A stretch of 56,103 bases of DNA, taken from the NCBI GenBank assembly GCA_029287195.1, contig JARFRN010000149.1, positions 1-56,103 of the forward strand, written 5' to 3'. Of this stretch, positions 34,854 through 43,182 are shown one piece after another; the first letter of the stretch is position 1; each line of letters opens with the position of its first letter. The DNA is from Acidimicrobiia bacterium. Its GTDB lineage: Bacteria; Actinomycetota; Acidimicrobiia; Spongiisociales; UBA5794. A program made the position numbers and the translations under genes. A model generated the notes under the pieces. The model saw only the letters and a program-made list of their open reading frames with translations, was not told where the DNA came from and did no database searches.

Positions 34854-36635
34854 ATGGTGACCGAAGTCATAGGCGCGTTCATCCTCGGCGTGGTTTCCGC
34901 CTCGTCGCTCGGGCTCGGTGCCGCCACCGCCAGGATATGGAAGCCCACCAATTTCATTCTTGGCCTGCTGACGGCATTCGGCGCAGGAGCGCTGCTCTCG
35001 GCGGTGACCATCGACGTGGTTGCGCCCTCGGTTGAACGTGGAGAGACCGGCTGGCTTGCCATCGGTGCAGTAATCGGTGGCTTGGCATTCGAAGGTCTCA
35101 ATCGAACTGTCAATGCTCGAGGCGGATTCCTGCGCAAAGCCTCTACTTCGATCACATTCTTGCGCGACCGGGAGCAGCGGCGAATCCGAGAGGTGCTCGA
35201 CGATCTGGAACGCATCGACGTGTTCGATGGCCTCCCCGATCGCGAACTGGACGAGATCGCCCGCGCCTTCCGCTCCGAACGCATCGCCACCGGGGAGACG
35301 TTGTTCCGTCGCGGCGACGCCTGTGAGCACATCAACGTTCTCGCCGAGGGTGAGGTCACGTTGGCTACGCTGGAGGGTGACGTTCACCTCCATCCCCATC
35401 AGGCCTTCGGCTACCTGGCGTTCGTAAGCGGCACTGCTCACAGTTCGACGGCCACCGCACGGACCGAAGCCGAAGTGCTCCGTCTCAGCCGGAACCGCCT
35501 CCGCAGTGTCCTCGGAACCTGCCCTGAGCTGGCCGAACGGCTGAGAACCAAAGCGGCCGACGACGAACTCGTCGCATACGTCCGCAGCCACCATCCCGAA
35601 ATCGCCGAAACTCACATCACGTCCTGGATGGAAGCACTGCGCGGCGAGGGTATCGAACAGATGCCGCAATTGCTCGACCTCACGTCCACAACACCGCGAG
35701 AGCAATTAGCCGATCATCTGGCCGATGTAGAGGTCTTTCGCAAGCTGTCATCCGACCAGCTGGCGCAGGTAGTGGACCTGATGTTCCCGGAGGAGCACGA
35801 GAGCGGGTACGTGTTCTTCCGGCCCGGCGAGCCTTCGGACCGCTTGTATGTGCTGGCGGACGGAGACGTCGCCCTGATCGACGCGACCGGCGAGTCCGAT
35901 GTCAGCATCCTGCTTCAAGAAGGGGAGGAATTCGGGTTGCTGTCGTTCGTCACCGGCTTGCGCCACGCGGCGACGGCAATCGCCCAGAGCCCCAGCGAGG
36001 CTTGGGTCCTGCTCCGCTCCCACCTCGATGAGATGGTACGCAACGATCCCCAGCTGCGCGCTGCGGTCATCGACTTCCTCGAAAGCCCCCGGATTGCCCG
36101 CTACTTCAAGGAAGATCAAGGTCTGGACGCCGAGCAAGCCGGTAGCATCAAGCGGCGGGCTATCAGTGCGGTGCGGCGGGGCCGACTGGCCCCCACCGTG
36201 AGCGCCAAGCTGACTCAGGGTGCTCCGATTGCCATCTGGCTCGGTCTGCTCCTCGACGGGATTCCGGAGTCGCTGGTCATCGGCGCGACCGCCGGTGCAG
36301 TACGGGTCTCCTTCATCGCCGGCATCTTCCTTTCCAACTACCCGGAGGCCTTATCCAGTTCGGTGGGCATGCGGGAGCAAGAGTTCCGTTGGAAACACAT
36401 CGCGATGCTGTGGGGAAGCGTCATCTTGGTCACCGGTGTGGGTGCCGCCATCGGCAGCGTGGTATTCCAGAGCGCCCCTACTGAGGCTTTCGCCATCGTG
36501 GCAGGCATGGCGGCCGGGGCAATGCTCACAGTCATCACTCAGACGATGATGCCTGAGGCCCTCCACCGCTCAGGCGGCTTTGTAGGCCTGGCCGCCCTCG
36601 CCGGATTCCTGATCACAACCCTGGTCGGCGCTTGA
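34854..36635 (+). CDS. ZIP-like membrane protein with two cNMP-type domains inserted between its membrane halves
   Basis: About 593 aa. Three N-terminal helices (about 4-24, 33-56, 66-84) precede a cytoplasmic block with two cyclic-nucleotide-binding-like beta-barrels (about 122-225 and 291-400). About five more helices follow (455-592). The C-terminal half carries ZIP-transporter-like Pro-Glu motifs: LLLDGIPESL in the first helix, SNYPEAL in the next and MMPEALHRS near the end; the usual HNxPEG histidine is Asp469. The phosphate-binding cassettes are degenerate: FGYLAFVSGTAHSST and FGLLSFVTGLRHAAT lack the canonical Glu and have His where Arg is expected. It may be a metal permease gated by these domains. 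The start is uncertain: GTG at 34857 fits a CAGCAT box 6 nt upstream. Confidence 0.78.
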   Translation: MVTEVIGAFILGVVSASSLGLGAATARIWKPTNFILGLLTAFGAGALLSAVTIDVVAPSVERGETGWLAIGAVIGGLAFEGLNRTVNARGGFLRKASTSITFLRDREQRRIREVLDDLERIDVFDGLPDRELDEIARAFRSERIATGETLFRRGDACEHINVLAEGEVTLATLEGDVHLHPHQAFGYLAFVSGTAHSSTATARTEAEVLRLSRNRLRSVLGTCPELAERLRTKAADDELVAYVRSHHPEIAETHITSWMEALRGEGIEQMPQLLDLTSTTPREQLADHLADVEVFRKLSSDQLAQVVDLMFPEEHESGYVFFRPGEPSDRLYVLADGDVALIDATGESDVSILLQEGEEFGLLSFVTGLRHAATAIAQSPSEAWVLLRSHLDEMVRNDPQLRAAVIDFLESPRIARYFKEDQGLDAEQAGSIKRRAISAVRRGRLAPTVSAKLTQGAPIAIWLGLLLDGIPESLVIGATAGAVRVSFIAGIFLSNYPEALSSSVGMREQEFRWKHIAMLWGSVILVTGVGAAIGSVVFQSAPTEAFAIVAGMAAGAMLTVITQTMMPEALHRSGGFVGLAALAGFLITTLVGA

Positions 36636-36649
36636 CGACCCATACCGGA

Positions 36650-37627
36650 CTAATCCCCGACGGCAATGACGGTCTTGCCGCTCGCATGACCCCCCGAGAT
36701 GTACCTCATCGCCTCGGCAACCTCCGCCAGGGGGTAAGTCCGGTCGATGATGGGTCTCAGCTCGCCGGCGTCGATGAACGCGATCAGATCCACCATGTCC
36801 TGTGACTTGACCTGGGAGTAGAAGGGGCGACCCTGCGCCTTGACGAACATCGAGATGATGCCTGCCTGCATCATCCGCCCCACTGCGCCGAACCAGCGTC
36901 CCTTCGATCGAGCACTGTTGCTGATCAGCACTCCGCCTTCGGCAACTGAGTTGCGGACTTCCGCCAGCGGCCGGTTGGCCACATTGTCGAGAATCAGGTC
37001 GTAGCGCGCCTCGCCCTTCGTGAAGTCGTCCTGCGTGTAGTCGATCACGTGGTCGGCCCCGAGCTGCTTTGCCAACTCGACGTTGCTCGGTCCGCACACC
37101 GCGGTGACCTCGGCTCCCAGCGCCTTAGCGATCTGGACGGCGTACATGCCGACACCACCGGTGGCGCCGTTTATCAGCACCTTGTCTCCCGCTTCGACCT
37201 TGCCGGCGTCACGAATCCCCCGCAGCGCAGTAACACCGGAGACCGGAATGGCGACGGCCTCCTCGGCACTGAGCCCGCCGGGCTTGTGCACCAGCTTGTC
37301 GGTGGGCACCACAGAGTATTCAGCGCACGAGCCACCATTCGTCTCACCGAAGACCTCGTCACCGGTCTGGAAGCCGCGGACCTCCTTGCCGACAGCTTCA
37401 ACCCTGCCGGCGAAGTCGAACCCGGGAATCCGCTTCTTCGGCCTTCGCAATCCCGCACCCAGCCGCATGATGTAGGGCTCCCCCTTCATCAGCATCAGAT
37501 CGCCGATGTGCAGGGCCGCCTTCTCCACCCGAACGAGCACTTCGTCGTCTTTCGGGACCGGCTTCTCGATGTCCCTGAGTTCCAGCACATCGGGGGATCC
37601 GTACTCATCCTGCACCACCGCTTTCAT
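36650..37627 (-). CDS. NAD(P)-dependent medium-chain dehydrogenase (quinone-oxidoreductase-like)
   Basis: A 325-aa MDR-superfamily oxidoreductase. The GroES-like N-terminal domain includes MKAVVQDEYGSPDVLEL and GFDFAGRVEAVG; the cofactor loop is VLINGATGGVGMYAVQIAKALG, and LGADHVIDYTQDDF follows. Zinc-ligand cysteines are absent, so it is of the zinc-free quinone-reductase/reticulon-4-interacting type. NADPH-dependent reduction of a quinone or enone is likely but the substrate is unknown. GGAGG lies 4 nt before the ATG. It is convergent with the ZIP-like gene (14 bp between stops). A second MDR gene at 43892-44908 is related but not close. Confidence 0.92.
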   Translation of the reverse strand: MKAVVQDEYGSPDVLELRDIEKPVPKDDEVLVRVEKAALHIGDLMLMKGEPYIMRLGAGLRRPKKRIPGFDFAGRVEAVGKEVRGFQTGDEVFGETNGGSCAEYSVVPTDKLVHKPGGLSAEEAVAIPVSGVTALRGIRDAGKVEAGDKVLINGATGGVGMYAVQIAKALGAEVTAVCGPSNVELAKQLGADHVIDYTQDDFTKGEARYDLILDNVANRPLAEVRNSVAEGGVLISNSARSKGRWFGAVGRMMQAGIISMFVKAQGRPFYSQVKSQDMVDLIAFIDAGELRPIIDRTYPLAEVAEAMRYISGGHASGKTVIAVGD

Positions 37628-37667
37628 CGCACCTCCCTATGACTTGTGCACCGTGGATGCTTCTCGA

Positions 37668-37946
37668 CTAGGCGGCGTCGCCCTTGTCCTTGCTACGTTC
37701 CTCGGCGAGGTACTTCTGGTAGCGCCGGTTGTCGCTGTCTCCGTCACCTATGAAGTAGTAGGCGACATGAAACGCCAAACCAATTCCCCAACCGATCGTC
37801 ACCCATAGGGCCGCTTCCGGAACGATGATCCAGAGGAATGCATTGATGATTACAAACGTAGCGGCGTGCCATGCGACATCGGTGAAGTCCTTCACCCTTC
37901 TCTCGGCCCGCTCCTCTGGCGTGCTGTTCATCGCCTCACCCATCAT
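37668..37946 (-). CDS. 2TM-domain protein
   Basis: A 92-aa membrane protein with the 2TM-domain pattern: a charged N-terminus ending ERAERRVKDFTD, two hydrophobic helices (AATFVIINAFLWIIV and ALWVTIGWGIGLAFHVAYYFI), then a charged tail (NRRYQKYLAEERSKDK). Similar units are often found in small proteins beside regulators. AAGGAG precedes a double ATG, and the second ATG (37943) has the better spacing. It lies upstream of and on the same strand as the oxidoreductase gene (40 bp), so they may be co-transcribed. Function unknown. Confidence 0.85.
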   Translation of the reverse strand: MMGEAMNSTPEERAERRVKDFTDVAWHAATFVIINAFLWIIVPEAALWVTIGWGIGLAFHVAYYFIGDGDSDNRRYQKYLAEERSKDKGDAA

Positions 37947-38028
37947 CTTCTCCTTCGACGTTCACTACCGCACCATCATCTGCCCACACCCCCGAGGCGT
38001 CTAGTCGGCCAAAGGACCCTTTGTGCCG

Positions 38029-38044
38029 TCAACCGATCGGTTGA
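38029..38044. promoter_or_regulatory. Perfect 16-bp palindrome, probable operator upstream of the ABC exporter
   Basis: TCAACCGATCGGTTGA is a perfect inverted repeat 75 bp before the ABC ATPase start and in the 172-bp region shared with the divergent 2TM gene. The size and form fit a dimeric repressor site of the TetR type, whose members often control drug exporters. No TetR gene is in the window, so the regulator would act from elsewhere. Confidence 0.5.
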
Positions 38045-38118
38045 TTCAGATACCCCCAACGGGACGATGCACTTGCGATCAGCCTGCGGCATGCTGAGAG
38101 AGTTGTGAAAGGAGCAAC

Positions 38119-39045
38119 ATGCCGGTCATCGAGGTGGAGGGTCTCGTCAAGACCTACGACGGGTTGAATGCCGTGGACGGCATCTCGTTCAGCGTCGAGG
38201 AAGGTGAGATCTTTGGGATCGTCGGCCCCAACGGCGCCGGCAAAACCACGACCGTCGAATCCGTCGAGGGACTACGCAAACCGGATGCCGGCTCGATCCG
38301 GGTGCTCGGCTTCGACCCTCTGCAGGATCGCTACGAGGTAACGCAGCGACTGGGCGCACAGCTTCAGGAGAGTCGGCTGCAGGATCGGCTTCGGGTCGGT
38401 GAGGCTATGGAACTCTACGCTTCGTTCTACACCCATCCGGCCGATTGGCGCGAGTTGCTGCGGAGGCTTGGCCTCGACAACAAGACCGCAGCGCGGTACT
38501 CGACCCTATCGGGTGGGCAAAAACAGCGCCTGGCGGTTGCCCTGGCGTTGATCGGCTCACCGGAGATTGCCATCCTCGACGAGCTCACCACGGGGCTAGA
38601 TCCCCAGGCACGCCGATCTGTGTGGGACAACATCGAAGACATCCGGGATAACGGCGTGACCGTCGTGTTGGTGACCCACTTCATGGAGGAAGCCGAGCGA
38701 CTTTGTGATCGGATCATGGTTGTCGATCGTGGGAGGGTCGTGGCGAAGGACACCCCTTCGGGTCTGGTCGCCCGTATGGGCGCAGAGCAGCAATTGCGCT
38801 TCCGGCCCTCGGTGCCCATCGCAGACGCGGACCTCGAGGAACTGGCCGAAGTCACCACCGTCACCCGCCGTGGCAACCAGCTCGTGGTGAACGGCACCGG
38901 CAACGTCGTGCACGCAGTCACCGCATTGTTGGCGCAGCGGGGTGTCATCGCTGAAGAGCTGCGCATCGAACAGAGCAGCCTGGAGGACGCCTACCTGGCA
39001 CTGACCGGAAACGACAACACTGCATTGAACAGGGAGGTGAAGTGA
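38119..39045 (+). CDS. ABC transporter ATP-binding protein (DrrA/CcmA-like)
   Basis: A 308-aa ATPase subunit of an ABC-2 exporter. Walker A is GPNGAGKT (36-43), the signature is STLSGGQKQRL, Walker B is IAILDELTTGLDP, and the switch His is in LVTHFMEEAERL. The C-terminal extension (about 215-308) is the usual domain of drug/antibiotic exporters. GAAAGGAG lies just upstream of ATG. The permease gene overlaps its stop by one base, so they form one unit. A perfect palindrome at 38029-38044 suggests repressor control. Together with the following two-component pair, the layout resembles a membrane-stress or drug-response module. Confidence 0.95.
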   Translation: MPVIEVEGLVKTYDGLNAVDGISFSVEEGEIFGIVGPNGAGKTTTVESVEGLRKPDAGSIRVLGFDPLQDRYEVTQRLGAQLQESRLQDRLRVGEAMELYASFYTHPADWRELLRRLGLDNKTAARYSTLSGGQKQRLAVALALIGSPEIAILDELTTGLDPQARRSVWDNIEDIRDNGVTVVLVTHFMEEAERLCDRIMVVDRGRVVAKDTPSGLVARMGAEQQLRFRPSVPIADADLEELAEVTTVTRRGNQLVVNGTGNVVHAVTALLAQRGVIAEELRIEQSSLEDAYLALTGNDNTALNREVK

Positions 39046-39788
39046 TGTCGGCCACGATGCAACTAGCCAAGACCGAGAGCCGGCTCTTCATGAGGGATCC
39101 GATTGCGCTTTTCTTCGGATTGGTGTTTCCCGGGGCCCTTCTCCTGGCACTGGGCTATTTGTTCCCGGGATTTGATGAGCCGTCGGCCGATCTCGATGGT
39201 TTGACCTACACAGAAGCCTTTGCGCCGATGATGATCGTGCTCGGCATTGCGACCTTGGGATTGGTGACGCTGCCGCCGATTCTGGGAACATACCGGCAGT
39301 TCGGCATATTGCGGCGCCTGCGCACGACCCCGGTGCATCCTGCTCGTTTGCTGTGGGCCCAGCTGGTTGTGCATATGGCAGTGGCAATTGTCGCTGCCTT
39401 GATTGCTATCGCCGTCGCAGCCCTGGCATTCGACATCGCGGCGCCGGAGATGCCTCTGTGGTTCGCGCTGTCATTCATCCTTGCAACTACGTCCACATTC
39501 ACGATCGGCTTGCTAGTGGGAGCCCTGGCCCGCAGCACGGTTGCCGGACAGGCAATCGGCATGGGTCTCTTCTTTCCACTGCTTTTCCTTGGCGGTATGT
39601 GGGTTCCGCGCCAAATCATGCCGGACGGGCTGCGAACGGTGAGCGACTTCACCCCGCTCGGTTCTGCAGTGGGGTCTTTGACCGACACGTGGTTCGGCTC
39701 CACCCCGGAACCGCTGCATCTCGTGGTCATGGCTGCCTATGCGGTTGTTGTTGGCTTTCTTGCGGTTCGCCTCTTCCGGTGGGAGTGA
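39045..39788 (+). CDS. ABC-2 type transporter permease
   Basis: A 247-aa membrane subunit of the exporter, with six hydrophobic segments: one near the N-terminus (PIALFFGLVFPGALLLALGYLF), then about 62-84, 105-128 (AVAIVAALIAIAVAALAF), 134-155, 165-185 (GMGLFFPLLFLGGMWVP) and the C-terminal LHLVVMAAYAVVVGFLAVRLF. The GGMWVPRQIMP loop is typical of the ABC-2 family. The ATG at 39045 shares its A with the TGA stop of the ATPase gene and has GGAGG 7 nt upstream; a GTG one codon earlier is an alternative. Substrate unknown. Confidence 0.93.
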   Translation: MSATMQLAKTESRLFMRDPIALFFGLVFPGALLLALGYLFPGFDEPSADLDGLTYTEAFAPMMIVLGIATLGLVTLPPILGTYRQFGILRRLRTTPVHPARLLWAQLVVHMAVAIVAALIAIAVAALAFDIAAPEMPLWFALSFILATTSTFTIGLLVGALARSTVAGQAIGMGLFFPLLFLGGMWVPRQIMPDGLRTVSDFTPLGSAVGSLTDTWFGSTPEPLHLVVMAAYAVVVGFLAVRLFRWE

Positions 39789-39830
39789 GGGAAGAACGGC
39801 AACCCCTAGGCTTACAGGCGGAGCAGAACC

Positions 39831-41090
39831 ATGAACAGCAGGGCACGCACACGAGAACGCGACGAGGCTGCAACGCTCTCTGCCCTGAGCTCATGGGAAA
39901 CACAAGTCGACAAGGCTTTCATCTGGATGCCATATGTGCTGCTGGCGATCTCGTTGGGGGTTGCGCAGTTCGGTAGCAAGACCTTCGGTAACCGGCTGAT
40001 CGAGATCGGGCTGGCCGTGGCTGCGGCAGGTTGGACCTGGGTGACGTTCACCCGCAAGGGCAGACCGAGCACCATAGGTCAGGGCGCCCTGCAGGTGTAC
40101 TTCATCGGTTTCGTGTTTCTCGCCTTGCTGCTGGTGCTGCGCTCACCGGTCTTCCTCGTCTACGGCCTCACCGGGCTCTTCCACGCCTCGCTGCTCCGCC
40201 CGTGGCCGGTTGCCTTCGTCGGAATCGGTGCCGCCAGTCTTGTGGTTCACGCCCACATAGTCATCACCGAGAGCACCCCCGCGACGTGGGCCATCTACTT
40301 GGGAATTGCCATTTTGCAGACCGTCGCAGTGTCCGCCGGACTGTACGGCGGCCACCGTATCTCAGAGGTAGCTGAGGAGCGGCGCGAGACACTGGAGCGC
40401 CTGGAACGAATGACGAGAGAGAATGAGGGGTTGCACGCACAGTTGGTTGCCCAGGCTCGAGAAGCAGGTGTTCTCGATGAGAGGCAGCGCATGGCACGCG
40501 AGATCCACGACACCATCGCCCAGGGCCTGACCGGCGTGATCACTCAACTGGAAGCGGTCGAGCAGGCCTGGGACGACGCGGCCGAGGTCCACCGACGCCT
40601 TGCGACGGCTACAGATCTCGCCCGGCACAGTCTCGATGAGGCCCGTCGCTCGGTGCAGGCGATCCGACCCGGCCCTCTGTCCGACAGCAAGCTGCCAAAG
40701 GCTCTGCGCGGAGTGGCAACCCGCTGGTCCGACGTGTACGGCATACCGGTTCTGGTGAGTACCGCCGGGCAGCGGCGGAGCCTCCATCCTGAGATCGAGG
40801 TTGTGCTGCTGCGGGCCGCCCAGGAGGGATTGGCCAATGTCGCCAAGCACGCTGCGGCGACTCAGGTCGGCATTACGCTCACATTCATGGACGGCACCGT
40901 TGCTCTCGACGTGCGCGACAACGGTGCTGGGTTTGAGGCTGTGCAAGCGGGCAACGAGGAGAGCTTCGGATTGGCGGCCATGCAGCAGCGGGTACACAAC
41001 ATCAGCGGCGAAGTCACGATCGAGTCGACGCCGGGGGAAGGCACCGCCATTTCGGTGCGTGTTCCCACCGCACGGCTGCCCCATGAGTGA
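39831..41090 (+). CDS. Sensor histidine kinase, NarL/DesK class (HisKA_3)
   Basis: A 419-aa membrane sensor. The N-terminal half has about five helices (IWMPYVLLAISLGVA; IEIGLAVAAAGWTWV; VYFIGFVFLALLLVLR; PVAFVGIGAASLVV; WAIYLGIAILQTVAV) with no large extracellular domain, as in DesK-like sensors of membrane state or cell-envelope drugs. A coiled linker (about 178-215) leads to the phosphoacceptor H226 in MAREIHDTIAQG. The ATPase domain shows the N-box region RAAQEGLANVAKHA and VRDNGAGFEA. GCGGAG lies upstream of the ATG. It is followed by its response regulator with an 8-nt overlap and preceded by the ABC exporter 42 bp away, so the exporter is a likely target. Confidence 0.94.
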   Translation: MNSRARTRERDEAATLSALSSWETQVDKAFIWMPYVLLAISLGVAQFGSKTFGNRLIEIGLAVAAAGWTWVTFTRKGRPSTIGQGALQVYFIGFVFLALLLVLRSPVFLVYGLTGLFHASLLRPWPVAFVGIGAASLVVHAHIVITESTPATWAIYLGIAILQTVAVSAGLYGGHRISEVAEERRETLERLERMTRENEGLHAQLVAQAREAGVLDERQRMAREIHDTIAQGLTGVITQLEAVEQAWDDAAEVHRRLATATDLARHSLDEARRSVQAIRPGPLSDSKLPKALRGVATRWSDVYGIPVLVSTAGQRRSLHPEIEVVLLRAAQEGLANVAKHAAATQVGITLTFMDGTVALDVRDNGAGFEAVQAGNEESFGLAAMQQRVHNISGEVTIESTPGEGTAISVRVPTARLPHE

Positions 41091-41742
41091 AGCCGCAACC
41101 ACCCCGCTCCGGGTTCTCATCGTCGACGATCATCCGGTTGTTCGAGACGGCCTACGCGGGCTGTTTGCCGGGGACCCAGAGTTCGAAGTCGTCGGCGACG
41201 CCGCGGATGGTCGAGAGGCGATAGCTCGGGCCGAGGTGTATCGCCCCGACGTGATCCTGATGGATCTGCGCATGCCCGTCATGGACGGTGTGGCGGCAAC
41301 TCGAGAGATATGCAGTCGTGACCTGGATGCCAAGGTCCTAATCGTCACCACCTACGACACGGAGAGTGACGTGCTTCCTGCGATCGAGGCCGGGGCTACC
41401 GGATACGTTCTCAAGGACACCCCGCGCCACGAGCTGCGACGGGCGGTCAAGGCCGCTGCTGCCGGCGAATCCGTCCTTTCTCCCCCTGTCGCCCGCCGGC
41501 TGCTTGGGCAGGTTCGCCGGCCGAGTCAAGGCACGCTCAGCGACCGGGAGTTGGAGATCCTGCTGATGGTGGCTCGCGGCTCGACGAACAAGCGAATCGC
41601 GGCCGGGCTGTTCATCAGCGAAGCAACGGTCAAGACCCACCTGCTCCACATCTACGAGAAGCTGGAAGTCAACGATCGAGCCGCCGCGGTGGCCGCCGGC
41701 TACGAGCGCGGGTTGTTGCATCCTGGGGACGCAACTAGCTAG
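41083..41742 (+). CDS. LuxR/NarL-family response regulator
   Basis: A 219-aa regulator. The receiver domain has the acidic pair D15/D16 (LIVDDHP), the phosphoacceptor D61 (ILMDLRMP), a Thr in IVTTYDT and the Lys of YVLKDT. The C-terminal LuxR helix-turn-helix reads TLSDRELEILLMVARG followed by NKRIAAGLFISEATVKTHL. The ATG at 41083 overlaps the kinase stop by 8 nt (ATGAGTGA), giving translational coupling. It is paired with the upstream DesK-like kinase. Confidence 0.95.
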   Translation: MSEAATTPLRVLIVDDHPVVRDGLRGLFAGDPEFEVVGDAADGREAIARAEVYRPDVILMDLRMPVMDGVAATREICSRDLDAKVLIVTTYDTESDVLPAIEAGATGYVLKDTPRHELRRAVKAAAAGESVLSPPVARRLLGQVRRPSQGTLSDRELEILLMVARGSTNKRIAAGLFISEATVKTHLLHIYEKLEVNDRAAAVAAGYERGLLHPGDATS

Positions 41743-41752
41743 TCGCCGGCCG

Positions 41753-41758
41753 TAGGAT
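41753..41758 (+). promoter_or_regulatory. Probable -10 box (TAGGAT) for the CPBP protease gene
   Basis: TAGGAT ends 6 nt (CGGCTG) before ATG 41765; no ribosome site is present. Leaderless type, separating this gene from the two-component pair. Confidence 0.5.
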
Positions 41759-41764
41759 CGGCTG

Positions 41765-42466
41765 ATGGGGCATCCGTTCTCAGACCGCAATGTGTTGACC
41801 GTCGCCGGCCTCAGTGTTGCGCTCTTCCTCTACAGCAGCGTCACGCATCTGATCCCCGGCTACAACGTGGTCTATGTGCCCCTGAGCCTCGGCGCGACAC
41901 TTCTTCTTGCGGCTGTTGCGACCGGCATCGGTCTCACACCGTCTGACCTCGGGCTGGAACGGGCATCGACCACTTCGGGCCTGAGGTGGGGTGCCGGCGC
42001 AACATTACTTGCAGCCCTTGCCATCGGAATCGCCGTTCTGGTGCCGTCGTTCCACGGGCTATTTGACGACGCCAGAGTGAACGACATGTCGCTCGGCCTC
42101 CTGGCCTACCGGGCACTGGTGCGAATCCCTTTCGGTACCGCGCTTCTCGAGGAGTTGGCCTTTCGCGGCGTTCTGTTTGGTGCTTGGCAGCGGATCGCCC
42201 GACCGCTCACAGCTGCGCTGGGCAGCAGTGTTGTGTTCGGCTTGTGGCACGTCAGACCCACGGTTGATCTTCTTGAGGCCAATGAACTCGCGGTGTCCGC
42301 AGGTAGCCGGATCGGGACGGTGGTTGCGGCTGTCGCCGCAACCACCGTGGCTGGACTGGTGTTCTGCTGGTTGCGGATACGGAGCCGAAGCCTGCTGGCA
42401 CCGTATCTGGCGCATACCGCAATCAACTCCTTTGCCCTCGTCGGCGCTTTCATCGTCGCCGGCTGA
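41765..42466 (+). CDS. CPBP-family intramembrane metalloprotease (CAAX-protease-like)
   Basis: A 233-aa polytopic membrane protein of the Abi/CPBP family. The diagnostic motifs are EELAFR at 129-134 (two Glu plus Arg), the His162 of VVFGLWHVRP and the C-terminal YLAHTAINSFAL with its His and Asn. Six or more hydrophobic segments surround them. Family members include prenyl-CAAX-type proteases and bacteriocin self-immunity proteins; the substrate here is unknown. It lies 22 bp after the response regulator but has its own -10 box. Confidence 0.92.
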   Translation: MGHPFSDRNVLTVAGLSVALFLYSSVTHLIPGYNVVYVPLSLGATLLLAAVATGIGLTPSDLGLERASTTSGLRWGAGATLLAALAIGIAVLVPSFHGLFDDARVNDMSLGLLAYRALVRIPFGTALLEELAFRGVLFGAWQRIARPLTAALGSSVVFGLWHVRPTVDLLEANELAVSAGSRIGTVVAAVAATTVAGLVFCWLRIRSRSLLAPYLAHTAINSFALVGAFIVAG

Positions 42467-42531
42467 CGGTGGGCTGGCACACTCGGCGGACGGCCAATAA
42501 CCTGCTTCTGAATCGAGAGGCGAGGTGTCAT

Positions 42532-42903
42532 ATGCCGGTCCCGCAGTGGGTGGCGAAGATCAACAAGCGGCTCTTCAACCCGATGGAGATTCGGCGCGGC
42601 AAACGCCCGGTCATAACGCACTCCGGCCGGTCATCGGGCAAGACCTACCACACCCCGCTCGATGCCCACCGCACCGAAGACGGTTTTGTGTTCATCCTCA
42701 TGTACACATCAGCGTGCGATTGGGTGCAGAACGTGGTGGCCGCCGGCTCGGCGAAGCTATCTGTGAACGGCGAGGAGTTCGACCTGGTGTCGCCGCGGCT
42801 GATCACGATGGAGGAAGCTGCAGCGGTGGTCTCGCCGGAAACAAACCTTCAGCCGGGTCGGGTCAAGGGCATCGAGTACCTGCAGATGGACATTCGGCAG
42901 TAG
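42532..42903 (+). CDS. Ddn-like F420/FMN-binding nitroreductase-family protein
   Basis: A 123-aa protein of the deazaflavin-dependent nitroreductase family (split beta-barrel fold). The landmark segments are VITHSGRSSGKTYHTPLDA, the GFVFILMYTSACDWVQNVVA core and a short C-terminal part (VKGIEYLQMDIRQ). The usual binding loop is present, so an F420- or flavin-dependent reductase is likely. Many actinobacteria have numerous paralogues with unassigned substrates. The start ATG at 42532 has GAGGTG 5 nt upstream. Confidence 0.88.
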   Translation: MPVPQWVAKINKRLFNPMEIRRGKRPVITHSGRSSGKTYHTPLDAHRTEDGFVFILMYTSACDWVQNVVAAGSAKLSVNGEEFDLVSPRLITMEEAAAVVSPETNLQPGRVKGIEYLQMDIRQ

Positions 42904-42960
42904 CGCGCCACTGCTGCGCGCGTGATACCGAACACGTTGCCTTCGAGATCGGTGCAGACA
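42904..42960 (-). pseudogene. Possible remnant of a VOC-domain gene
   Basis: On the minus strand a short frame reads CTDLEGNVFGITRAAVAR, which looks like the C-terminal DPEGNVFG segment of a vicinal-oxygen-chelate protein. No matching N-terminal part follows upstream and no stop ends the frame before it runs antisense to the Ddn-like gene. The rest of 42961-43182 holds nothing I can support. Low confidence; chance resemblance is possible. Confidence 0.25.
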
Positions 42961-43182
42961 TTCGTTCTGCAGCCACGGCGTTACCTTGCGGCCGGGCGGA
43001 GGCGCTCGGAGCCCGCAGTGTTCGAGCGCCTTGAACTCGAGGTCCAACAGGTCAGCCGGAAGCCGGTCATTGCTGCGAGGTCGACACGGTCGATTGTCGC
43101 TGCGATCAGCAAGGGGACGTCGGCAGGCCGTTGCGATCCATCGGCACAGCCTACGGCGTGGTAGTTGGTTTTTGCATTCTGC

